From NCBI GenBank assembly GCA_029240475.1, contig JAREAF010000028.1:1-13429 (forward strand): DNA of 13,429 nucleotides. Direction: 5' to 3'. The notes beneath the pieces were generated by a model, which made no database searches, was not told the DNA's origin, and saw only the letters and a program-made list of their open reading frames with translations. Below, piece by piece: positions 7,601-13,429 of the stretch. Made by a program: the position numbers and the translations under genes. Source of the stretch: Rhodospirillales bacterium. GTDB taxonomy: Bacteria > Pseudomonadota > Alphaproteobacteria > JAREAF01. Position 1 is the first letter of the stretch. Each line of letters opens with the position of its first letter.

Positions 7601-7639
7601 AAAAGAAAAACGGGGCGTGCCGGCTCGGCGCACCCCGTT
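7601..7639 (-). terminator. Rho-independent terminator of the small gene at 7674-7802
   Basis: On the minus strand AACGGGG (7639-7633) pairs with CCCCGTT (7615-7609); the inner part adds GCC/GGC around a GAGCC loop with a short imperfect internal segment. The stem runs straight into a T-rich tract (TTTTTCTTTT, 7610-7601). It lies 35 bases after the stop of the small minus-strand gene and upstream of the permease-phosphatase start, so it separates the two units and supports the small gene being transcribed. Confidence 0.8.
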
Positions 7640-7673
7640 GAAGTCAGGTCGAGACGAGGACGAACGGGTTCCT

Positions 7674-7802
7674 TCAGTACTCCAGCGCCGAGCGCGCGCG
7701 GCCCTGCTGAATGGCGATCCAGGTCACCCGCGCCATTCGGTTGGCCGCCACCAGGTCTTGGGCGGGCCGCCGCCCGAGCATCTTCACGATCAATTCCAAC
7801 AT
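7674..7802 (-). CDS. Small protein (42 residues), function unknown
   Basis: The product starts MLELIVKMLGRRPAQDLVAA and ends GRARSALEY: two predicted amphipathic helices, basic overall, no clear transmembrane segment. I prefer the ATG at 7802 because AAGGGG lies seven bases upstream; an in-frame ATG at 7817 would add MKGHG and give 47 residues but lacks such a site. Three things argue for a real gene: the ribosome binding site, a strong rho-independent terminator 35 bases after the stop on the same strand, and a palindromic site with an AT-rich hexamer about 80 bases upstream. It is too short for most gene-length cut-offs. It sits between the LysE-type exporter and the permease-phosphatase gene and appears to be a single-gene unit. 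I recognise no family; a small regulatory or stress peptide is possible. Confidence 0.6.
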   Translation of the reverse strand: MLELIVKMLGRRPAQDLVAANRMARVTWIAIQQGRARSALEY

Positions 7803-7885
7803 TCCGTGCCCCTTCATCAGAACTGAAGCCTGCCGGTCCGCGCCACGCCCCCTCGTTGCGGCGGCGGACCGTCTCCCTAGCGATA

Positions 7886-7899
7886 TTAGAACGCTCTAA
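7886..7899. promoter_or_regulatory. Palindromic operator-like site TTAGA-N4-TCTAA
   Basis: The plus strand reads TTAGAACGCTCTAA, a 5-base inverted repeat around ACGC. It overlaps an AT-rich hexamer that reads TAATAT on the minus strand (7888-7883), a possible -10 element of the small gene at 7674-7802 about 80 bases downstream. Short palindromes on a -10 are typical of MarR- or TetR-type repressor sites; no such regulator is encoded in the window. The rest of 7818-8059 shows no convincing gene, only weak hairpins (for example CCGCTT-GAA-AAGCGG at 7974-7988). Confidence 0.4.
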
Positions 7900-8059
7900 C
7901 GCAGCGGGAGATGCACCGGGATGGCCATGTGCGCCGCCGGGTGATGCGTCGGCTGCGCGGCATCGGCCTCGAACCGCTTGAAAAGCGGCGATTAAGGCCG
8001 GGCGGCGCTCGAAGGGAGGAGACCGGAAGGGACCTGCCTTCCCCATCCGTGGCCGCAGC

Positions 8060-8656
8060 CTATTCGAACAGGATCCAAACCACCGACAGGGCCAGCAGGG
8101 CGCCCATGCTGAGGTTGAACAGACGCAGCGCCGCCGGCGAGGTCAGGATGCGGGCGACGCCAATGCCCAGAAGTGTCCAAACCGTCGCGGACGGCACGCT
8201 GACGACCGTGAATATGGCGGCGATCGTCAGCACCTGCGGCAGCATCTCCTGCCCGGCCAAGGTGAAGGTCGAGATGGCGCCCATCGCCATGATCCAGGCC
8301 TTCGGGTTCACCCATTGGAATGCGGCCGCCTGGAAAAAGGACAGCGGCCGAGCGCGAGCGTCAGGTTGGTCGACCGAGCCTGCCTGGGCGATGCGCCAGG
8401 CCAGCCAGAGCAGATAGGCGCTGCCCGCCAGCTTCAGCACCGAATGCGTGACCGGCACCTCTTCGAAGAGCCGGCCCAGGCCAAGGCCGACCGCCGTGAC
8501 CATCAGCGGGAAGCCGACGCAGATGCCGAGGATGTGCGGCAGGGTGCGTCGAAACCCGAAATTCGCGCCCGAAGCCGTGAGCATGATGTTGTTGGGTCCC
8601 GGCGTGAACGAGCCGGCGATCGCGAACAAGGTGAAGGGCAGCAGGAACTCCGGCAT
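8060..8656 (-). CDS. LysE/RhtB-family exporter
   Basis: This 198-residue protein has the size and layout of the LysE/RhtB translocators, inner-membrane exporters of amino acids or small metabolites driven by the proton gradient. The N-terminal helix is followed by the family signature FTPGPNNIML (residues 17-26); the GFRRTLPHILGICVG segment, a central polar loop with FFQAAAFQWVNPKAWIMAMG, and further hydrophobic stretches complete about six membrane segments. The substrate cannot be told from sequence. It follows the metallophosphoesterase gene with three bases between that stop and this ATG, so the two are almost certainly cotranscribed and translationally coupled. Whether the exporter has any role in the adjacent lipid genes is open. 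Confidence 0.93.
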   Translation of the reverse strand: MPEFLLPFTLFAIAGSFTPGPNNIMLTASGANFGFRRTLPHILGICVGFPLMVTAVGLGLGRLFEEVPVTHSVLKLAGSAYLLWLAWRIAQAGSVDQPDARARPLSFFQAAAFQWVNPKAWIMAMGAISTFTLAGQEMLPQVLTIAAIFTVVSVPSATVWTLLGIGVARILTSPAALRLFNLSMGALLALSVVWILFE

Positions 8657-8659
8657 GGC

Positions 8660-9568
8660 TCACGCCGGCAGCGGAACCGGCAGCTTGCGCACGGTGCGAA
8701 AGGTGAGCGCGCTCTCGTCCAATCCGCGGATCTCCAAGTCCAGACGCCACTGCTCCGCCTCTCTCGACACGGTATAGAGGTGGAATTGCGCCTGTTCGCG
8801 ATGCGCATGCTGCGCGCGCGCCGAAGCCGAGGCGACGCCAATGACCGGCACCGGGCCGCGCGGGGTCTTGATCGCCTGGTGGCTCATGCGATGGGTGTGG
8901 CCATGCAGCACGAGCTCGGCTCCGGCGCGCGCGATCGCGTCGGCGAAATCGCCGGCGTCCAGCAGAGAGGCGCGGGGCTTCACCGTGCCCGGCACGGGCG
9001 GGTGATGGATGAGGACGATGCGCAGGAGCTTCTCGCGCCCCAGCTCCGCCAGCCGCTGTTCCATTTCGGCCAGCTGCTCCCGGCCAACGCTGCCGACGGC
9101 CAGATGGGGGGCGGAGGGATGCGCGCTCGAGATGCCGATGAACGCGACCGGGCCGCGGATTCGGACTGTCGGGAAATCGTCCGGCGAATTCATCTGCTGG
9201 CCGTCTCCGCGCATGTAATCGGCCCATTGGCCGAGCGATGCGCTCCAGGGCACTCCGACATAGGCGTCGTGATTGCCCGGCACCAGAGTGATCGACTGGG
9301 CGGGGCCGAAGCCGTCTAGCCAGCGGCGCGCTTCCTTGAATTCGGCGGGAAGCGCGATGTTGGTGAGGTCCCCCGTGATCGCTATATGATCGGTTTCAGC
9401 TTGCTTTATGGCCTCCGTTAGGGCAGCCAATACCCGCGTTTCATGAATCGCGCGCCGCTTCGTTCGCCAGGACAGATACCCGATCAGCCGCTTGTTCATC
9501 AGGCTGCGCAGTCCGGGCGCGGACTGGATCGCCAGGTGAGGGTCGGAAAGATGGGCGAAGGTGAACAT
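8660..9568 (-). CDS. Calcineurin-like metallophosphoesterase
   Basis: This 302-residue protein shows the full metal-binding set of the family: HLSDPHL (D9, H11), GDLTN (D67), PGNHDAY (N99, H100), IHHPP (H188) and HGHTH (H222-H226). Such two-metal enzymes cleave phosphomonoesters, phosphodiesters or pyrophosphates; the motif spacing resembles the cyclic-nucleotide phosphodiesterase/CpdA-like and lipid-phosphohydrolase branches. There is no signal peptide, so it should be cytoplasmic. I chose the ATG at 9568 because the protein then starts just before HLSDPH, as in relatives; an in-frame ATG at 9595 adds nine residues, and the frame continues open far upstream only as an antisense shadow of the lipid kinase. 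It is divergently transcribed from the lipid kinase/nucleotidyltransferase pair and overlaps no gene. That arrangement makes a lipid-phosphate substrate possible but unproven. Confidence 0.92.
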   Translation of the reverse strand: MFTFAHLSDPHLAIQSAPGLRSLMNKRLIGYLSWRTKRRAIHETRVLAALTEAIKQAETDHIAITGDLTNIALPAEFKEARRWLDGFGPAQSITLVPGNHDAYVGVPWSASLGQWADYMRGDGQQMNSPDDFPTVRIRGPVAFIGISSAHPSAPHLAVGSVGREQLAEMEQRLAELGREKLLRIVLIHHPPVPGTVKPRASLLDAGDFADAIARAGAELVLHGHTHRMSHQAIKTPRGPVPVIGVASASARAQHAHREQAQFHLYTVSREAEQWRLDLEIRGLDESALTFRTVRKLPVPLPA

Positions 9569-9628
9569 CGGGTGCGGGCTCTCGGCCCCGTTCATCCTCG
9601 AAAGGCGCGCTGCGGTCAATAGCCGGTG

Positions 9629-10645
9629 ATGCAGGACCCGCGTACCGCTGCTGCGCCTGCCGCGGCCGTCATGCCGGCACGGAACGCCCGCCCGCTGCGG
9701 GTCGGCTTGCTCACCAACCGGCTCAGCACGCGCAATCGCAAGGGCATGGCTGGGTTGCAGGACGCGCTGAGCCGGCATTCCGGCGTCCGGCACCTGGAGA
9801 TCGAGGACTGGGCGCAGTTCGAAGATGCGGTGGCGCGGCTCGCGGACGAGGATCTCGACCTGCTCGTCGTCAACGGCGGAGATGGCACCGTGGTCGGGCT
9901 GCTCACCGAGCTGAAGCGGCGTAGCTCCCGGCCGCTGCCCGCCCTGGCGATCCTGGCCTCGGGAAATACCAACATGATCGCCGAGGATGTTGGCCAGTCC
10001 GGTGCGCCCGGTCGGGCGCTCTCGCGGCTGCTGGGTGCCGCCTCGACGGGGCGCGGGCTTCATCGCGCGCAGCGGCGGCTCATCCGGATCGATCGGGAGG
10101 GCGAGCCGACGCGGTACGGCTTCTTCGTCGCCGCGTTCGCCGTGGTGCGCGCCATTCTCCTGAGTCGCCGTTTCCTGAATCCGCTCGGCGTTCATCACGG
10201 ACCGGCGAATGCCGCCGGGATGGCGCTGGCCGCGCTGCGAGTCCTGCTCGGCCCGAAAGACGGGGAGGGGCTCCTGTCGCCCGTCCCGGTCGAGCTCGGC
10301 TTCGACGACGAGCCGGCGCGCTCGGCGGATTGCTCCGTCATGCTCGCCTCGACGCTGCACCGGCTGCTGTTCGGCGCCACGCCATTCTGGGGCACAGGGT
10401 CCGGGCCGATCCGCACGACGCTCGTTCGAGGGCCTGTGGACCGCCCGCTGCTGTCGCTTCTCCCGTTGCTGCGCGGACGTCCGGGTCCGCGCATGGAGCG
10501 GTCCGGCTACATCAGCCGCAACGCCGACCGCGTCATGTTATCCTTCGATGGTCCCTTCATGATCGATGGCGAGATCCATCAAGTCAGCCGCGCGCGGCCG
10601 ATTACGCTGAGCGACGGCGGCGCCGTCGAGTTCCTGCAGGCCTGA
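9629..10645 (+). CDS. Lipid kinase, diacylglycerol/sphingosine/ceramide kinase superfamily
   Basis: This 338-residue protein has the catalytic domain of diacylglycerol kinase/LCB5-type lipid kinases: VGLLTNRLSTRN near the start (residues 25-36), the ATP-binding VNGGDGTV (N82-V88, with D85), ILASGNTNMIAED where relatives carry the PxGTxN loop, and a C-terminal FDGPFMIDGE that completes the fold. It should transfer phosphate from ATP to a lipid hydroxyl at the inner face of the membrane, giving phosphatidate, or sphingoid-base/ceramide phosphate. Starts: ATG 9629, adjoining GTG 9626, or ATG 9671; none has a strong ribosome binding site. The next gene starts seven bases after the stop and encodes a Tam41-like nucleotidyltransferase, whose expected substrate is this enzyme's kind of product. 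With a serine palmitoyltransferase 2.4 kb away, a ceramide kinase role like that of Caulobacter CpgB is a real alternative to diacylglycerol kinase. Confidence 0.88.
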   Translation: MQDPRTAAAPAAAVMPARNARPLRVGLLTNRLSTRNRKGMAGLQDALSRHSGVRHLEIEDWAQFEDAVARLADEDLDLLVVNGGDGTVVGLLTELKRRSSRPLPALAILASGNTNMIAEDVGQSGAPGRALSRLLGAASTGRGLHRAQRRLIRIDREGEPTRYGFFVAAFAVVRAILLSRRFLNPLGVHHGPANAAGMALAALRVLLGPKDGEGLLSPVPVELGFDDEPARSADCSVMLASTLHRLLFGATPFWGTGSGPIRTTLVRGPVDRPLLSLLPLLRGRPGPRMERSGYISRNADRVMLSFDGPFMIDGEIHQVSRARPITLSDGGAVEFLQA

Positions 10646-10652
10646 CCGGCGC

Positions 10653-11603
10653 ATGAACGAGATCGAGGCCATCCAGGAGGTGATCCGGGCGGACTGGCAG
10701 CGGCCGATCCCGCAATCCGTTCCCGCGGTTGCCGAGGATCTCCGGCATCGCCATGGCTCCGGCGTCGGGGCCGTGCTGTTCTACGGGTCGTGCCTGCGCA
10801 GCGGGTCGGATCGCGACAGCCTGCTGGACCTCTACCTGCTGGTCGATTCCTACGGCGACAGCTATCCGGGCCGGCGCGTGAGCGCCTGGGCCAATCGCCT
10901 GCTGCCGCCCAACGTGTTCTATTTCGAGCGGGAGTGGCAGGGCCGATCGGTTCGCGCCAAATACGCCGTCATCAGCTTCGCGGATTTCGAGGCGGGGGCG
11001 GGGCGGCAGGCCGTTCTCCCGGCCATCTGGGCCCGCTTCTCGCAGCCCACGGTGCTCGTCCATGCGCGCGACGCCACGGCGCGACGCCGGGCGGAAGCGG
11101 CGCTGGTCCGGTCCATCGCCACCATGGCCCTGCGCACCGCGCCCTTGATCGAGGAGCCGGTCGATGCGGTCGCGTTCTGGACCGCCGGCTACGCGCGCAG
11201 CTATCGGGCGGAAGCCAGAATCGAGGGCATGGCGCGGGCCGCGCAATTGGTCGAGCCGCGTGAGAGATACGAGCGCCTGCTGCGTCCTGCGCTCGTCACC
11301 GCGGGCGTTGGCTTCGCCGAGACGGGCGACGGCCGGGTCCGAATCCAATTAAGCGAGGAAGAGCGCCGGCGCGGCCTGGGTTTCTGGGCGAGGGCGAGCG
11401 CCGCTACGCGCCTCCACACGGTGCCGCGCCTGGCGAAAGCCGCGCTGACCTTCGAGGGCGGGGTCGACTATGCGCTATGGAAGGTGGAGCGCCATTCCGG
11501 CGTGCGAATCGAGGCGGGGCCTTGGCAACGCCGACACCCGATCCTTGCGGCCTTGCCCTTGCTCTGGCGCGCATGGCGCCGCGGCGCCTTCCGCCGGGCG
11601 TGA
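10653..11603 (+). CDS. Tam41-like nucleotidyltransferase, candidate lipid-phosphate cytidylyltransferase
   Basis: This 316-residue protein carries a nucleotidyltransferase core: LFYGSCLRSG (G45, S46) followed by LLDLYLLVD (D59, D65). From memory, the order and spacing of its motifs match mitochondrial Tam41, which makes CDP-diacylglycerol from phosphatidate and CTP: YGSGV, then a MLDF...VD strand; NGRLIKYGVIS, here GRSVRAKYAVIS (residues 97-108); LYxAGRLQKPV, here WARFSQPTVLV; and SYSGDFR, here SYRAEAR (~187-193), followed by a helical region with RYERLLRPAL. The GSGV glycine is cysteine here and the WH...HYS segment of Tam41 is not obvious, so it is a divergent relative. It has no membrane helix; Arg-rich patches at the C-terminus could bind anionic membrane. 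It starts seven bases after the lipid kinase stop. Likely reaction: CMP transfer to phosphatidate, ceramide phosphate or a related lipid. Confidence 0.65.
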   Translation: MNEIEAIQEVIRADWQRPIPQSVPAVAEDLRHRHGSGVGAVLFYGSCLRSGSDRDSLLDLYLLVDSYGDSYPGRRVSAWANRLLPPNVFYFEREWQGRSVRAKYAVISFADFEAGAGRQAVLPAIWARFSQPTVLVHARDATARRRAEAALVRSIATMALRTAPLIEEPVDAVAFWTAGYARSYRAEARIEGMARAAQLVEPRERYERLLRPALVTAGVGFAETGDGRVRIQLSEEERRRGLGFWARASAATRLHTVPRLAKAALTFEGGVDYALWKVERHSGVRIEAGPWQRRHPILAALPLLWRAWRRGAFRRA

Positions 11604-11634
11604 GAGCCGTCTGTTGTTGTGGAACGGCAAGGAC

Positions 11635-11724
11635 CTAATATGGTCCCATGATGATCGCGCCCATGACGAAACCGGCCATGAAGCCCGACAATGCCTTTCG
11701 GAGATAGATGGACGCGCTGTTCAT
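11635..11724 (-). CDS. Possible 29-residue single-helix membrane peptide
   Basis: The minus strand encodes MNSASIYLRKALSGFMAGFV followed by MGAIIMGPY and a TAG stop. It has a short polar N-terminus with a basic YLRK anchor and an 18-residue hydrophobic helix rich in Gly, Met and Ala, the usual form of small bacterial membrane peptides. It fills the 186-base gap between the Tam41-like gene and the CNNM-type gene and runs against both. There is no obvious ribosome binding site (the bases before ATG read TTTAGCGCA) and no terminator after the stop; GGACC-N6-GGTCC overlaps its 3' end. The reading is tentative, because chance ORFs of this length are common; the composition is the only positive evidence. 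Confidence 0.35.
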   Translation of the reverse strand: MNSASIYLRKALSGFMAGFVMGAIIMGPY

Positions 11725-11789
11725 TGCGCTAAACTAGGCCGCTCGCGTTAACCGCTGGTAAAACGCGCGACCGGAACGACCTTCGTCAG

Positions 11790-13091
11790 ATGATCTGGGA
11801 CATCCTTCTCATCCTTTTCCTGGTGCTGTTGAACGGCTTCTTCGCGATGTCGGAGATGGCCGTCGTGGCCGCTCGCAAGGCGCGGATCGCCGCCCGGGCT
11901 GCCAAGGGCGACCGCCGCGCCCGGCGCGTCCTGCAGATCGCCGAGCGGCCGGGGCGGTTCCTCTCCACCGTGCAGGTGGGAATCACGCTGGTCGGCATCC
12001 TGACCGGCGCCATCGGCGGCGCGACGGTTGGGGAGCGGCTCGCGGAGCTGTTCAAGGGAGTGCCCGCGCTGGCTCCGGTGGCCGAGGCCGCCGGATTCGC
12101 GGTCGTGGTTATCGCGACGACCTATCTTTCGCTGATCCTGGGGGAGCTGGTCCCCAAGCAGCTGGCCCTGATGCGCCCGGAGCGAATCGCCGAGCGGGTC
12201 GCCGGGCCGATGCGGATTCTCTCCATGCTTGCAGCCCCGGTCGTCTGGCTGCTGGAGGGCTCGACCAATCTGGTGATGCGGGCGCTCGGAATGCGCAAGC
12301 TCGGCAGCGACCATGTGTCGGAAGAAGAGGTGCGCACCCTCATCGCCGAGGGGACCAAGGCGGGCGTGTTCGAACCGGCCGAAAAGGACATGATGATTGC
12401 CGTCATGCGGCTGGCCGACCGCCCCGCGCGCGCCTTCATGACACCGCGTCCGGACATCGTGTGGCTGGATCTCGAGGACAGCCCCGAGGAGACGCGGCGT
12501 AAGCTGCTCTCATCGAAATTCTCGCGTCTGCCGGTTGCGAAGGGCAGCCTGGACGAGGTGGTCGGCGTGGTGCAGCGGACCGATCTGCTCGACCGCTATC
12601 TGGAAGGCAAGCCGCTTCGGCTGAACGAAATCGTCCGTCAGGCCCCCGTCGTGCACGATGCGGCGCCCGCGCTCAAGGTGCTTCAGGCGCTGAAAGAATC
12701 GGCCGTGCACCTGGCGCTCGTCGTCGACGAGTATGGGGCGCTGGAGGGGCTGGTGACCGCGGCGGACGTGTTGCAGGCCATCGTCGGCGAGTTCCGCGAG
12801 CAGGGCGTCGAGCCGGCGCTGGTGCATCGGCGCGAGGACGGGTCCTGGCTCATGGATGGCGGCCTCTCCACCCATCAGGTGCAGGACACGCTCGGCCTCA
12901 GCGATTTTCCGACCGACCGGGGGTTCCACACGCTCGCCGGGTTCGTGCTCGGCGAGCTCGAGCACCTGCCCACTCCCGGCGAGCGGTTCGAGTGGAACGG
13001 CTACCGGTTCGAGGTCGTCGACATGGACGGCCGGCGCATCGACAAGGTGCTCGTCTCGCGCGTCCAGCCGCAGCAGCAGGAAGCGGTTTAG
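11790..13091 (+). CDS. CNNM/CorC-family transporter-like protein (DUF21-CBS-CBS-CorC_HlyC)
   Basis: This 433-residue protein, usually annotated as a hemolysin-family protein, starts with a CNNM/DUF21 membrane domain (residues 1-190): a first helix (WDILLILFLVLLNGFFAMSE), then QVGITLVGIL, and the conserved GELVPKQLAL associated with ion binding. Two CBS domains follow (about 205-335), marked by MTPRPDIVWLDL, SKFSRLPVAKG and VVDEYGALEGLVTAADVLQA; in relatives the CBS pair binds ATP and Mg. The C-terminus (about 345-425) is the CorC_HlyC domain (FHTLAGFVLGELEHLPTPGE). Close relatives act in Mg/Co efflux or Na-coupled Mg transport; a haemolytic role is doubtful. The ATG at 11790 has only a weak ribosome binding site. 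It ends convergently with the serine palmitoyltransferase gene, the two coding regions overlapping by four bases. Confidence 0.93.
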   Translation: MIWDILLILFLVLLNGFFAMSEMAVVAARKARIAARAAKGDRRARRVLQIAERPGRFLSTVQVGITLVGILTGAIGGATVGERLAELFKGVPALAPVAEAAGFAVVVIATTYLSLILGELVPKQLALMRPERIAERVAGPMRILSMLAAPVVWLLEGSTNLVMRALGMRKLGSDHVSEEEVRTLIAEGTKAGVFEPAEKDMMIAVMRLADRPARAFMTPRPDIVWLDLEDSPEETRRKLLSSKFSRLPVAKGSLDEVVGVVQRTDLLDRYLEGKPLRLNEIVRQAPVVHDAAPALKVLQALKESAVHLALVVDEYGALEGLVTAADVLQAIVGEFREQGVEPALVHRREDGSWLMDGGLSTHQVQDTLGLSDFPTDRGFHTLAGFVLGELEHLPTPGERFEWNGYRFEVVDMDGRRIDKVLVSRVQPQQQEAV

Positions 13092-13429
13092 GCCCTGACC
13101 GCCTCCGCCGGGGCGAGGCCGACCCGCGCGGCGACCTGCCGATAGGCGTCGGACATGCGGTCGATCTGCTGCTCGGTATGAGCCGCACAGACGCTGGACC
13201 GCAGGATGCACCAGCCGTTCGGAGTGGCGGGCGGCACGGCCAGCGTGACGAACACGCCCGCTTCCAGCAGCTCGCGCCAAAAGGCATAGGCCGTGCCGGG
13301 GTCGGGCAGGCGGACCGAGACGATGGGGCTGGGTTCCGCGCACAGCGTGAAGCCCAGTTCCGTCAGCGCCGAATGAAACCGTCGCGCATTCCGCCACAAA
13401 TTCTGCATCAGCTCGGGGCGGGTCTCGAC
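13088..13429 (-). CDS. spt: Serine palmitoyltransferase, C-terminal part (5' end outside window)
   Basis: The last 113 residues of a PLP-dependent enzyme of the alpha-oxoamine synthase family, open to the right edge. They show the family's C-terminal small domain: RPELMQNLWRNARRFHSAL, SPIVSVRLPDPGTAYAFWRE, LLEAGVFVTLAVPPATPNG and LRSSVCAAHTEQQIDRMSDA. From memory, the PPATP...LRCSICAEHT pattern is distinctive of sphingomonad serine palmitoyltransferase, which condenses serine with palmitoyl-CoA (or acyl-ACP) to 3-ketosphinganine, the first step of sphingolipid synthesis. The catalytic lysine and PLP site lie outside the window. Close relatives are 8-amino-7-oxononanoate synthase and 2-amino-3-ketobutyrate CoA ligase; the C-terminal pattern favours serine palmitoyltransferase. 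Its TAA stop overlaps the TAG of the convergent CNNM-type gene. Confidence 0.75.
   Translation of the reverse strand, partial: VETRPELMQNLWRNARRFHSALTELGFTLCAEPSPIVSVRLPDPGTAYAFWRELLEAGVFVTLAVPPATPNGWCILRSSVCAAHTEQQIDRMSDAYRQVAARVGLAPAEAVRA

Noticed and set aside
6111..7826. Plus-strand frame of 571 codons opposite the permease
   Set aside because: Asp/Arg/Gln-rich with no hydrophobic pattern; the minus frame holds clear permease motifs.
9569..10360. Upstream extension of the metallophosphoesterase to 566 residues
   Set aside because: The extension is the antisense of the lipid kinase and lacks domain character; relatives start just before HLSDPH.
12510..13397. Minus-strand frame of 295 codons near the right edge
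   Set aside because: It is antisense to the CBS/CorC region and out of frame with the serine palmitoyltransferase end.
1..13429. tRNA, rRNA, CRISPR arrays, insertion sequences, long direct repeats
   Set aside because: Looked for by eye on both strands; no regular repeat-spacer pattern, cloverleaf or transposase was seen. A tRNAscan-SE and self-dot-plot run would settle it.

Overview
The window is GC-rich and densely coded, and it looks like a chromosomal segment of a sphingolipid-making alphaproteobacterium, most likely a sphingomonad. The strongest clue is at the right edge: the C-terminal part of an enzyme closely resembling sphingomonad serine palmitoyltransferase. The Tad-type TadG/TadE genes, the permease, the LysE-type exporter and the CNNM/CorC-type protein fit the same group. 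I see no rRNA, tRNA, CRISPR array, insertion sequence or phage genes, so this is core-like genome rather than a mobile island.

Left region (1-4406). A minus-strand sensor kinase with an N-terminal receiver domain (REC-PAS-HisKA-HATPase) is followed, in the same frame and two codons after its stop, by the start of a probable membrane protein that runs off the window. Divergent from the kinase is a tight, overlapping plus-strand trio: a TadG-like protein and two TadE-like minor pilins, without the secretion ATPase, platform or secretin genes.

Centre (4407-8059). Minus-strand genes: a small two-helix membrane protein; a large AI-2E/PerM-family permease fused to a nucleotide/B12-binding-like module and a C-terminal SpoIIE/PP2C-type phosphatase domain with an altered metal site; and a 42-47 residue protein, absent from long-ORF calls, that has its own rho-independent terminator and a palindrome upstream.

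Right region (8060-13429). A minus-strand pair (calcineurin-like metallophosphoesterase, then a LysE/RhtB exporter) diverges from a plus-strand pair (a lipid kinase of the diacylglycerol/ceramide kinase superfamily, then a protein whose motifs match the mitochondrial CDP-diacylglycerol synthase Tam41). After a possible 29-residue membrane peptide and a CNNM/CorC-type transporter comes the serine palmitoyltransferase end. Lipid kinase, CTP-dependent lipid nucleotidyltransferase, metallophosphoesterase and sphingoid-base synthase within 5 kb suggest a locus for making anionic lipids: either phosphatidic acid to CDP-diacylglycerol, or ceramide phosphate and its phosphoglycerate derivatives as in Caulobacter. 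This is the most interesting part of the window. The enzyme families are read from the sequence; the joint pathway is inference.
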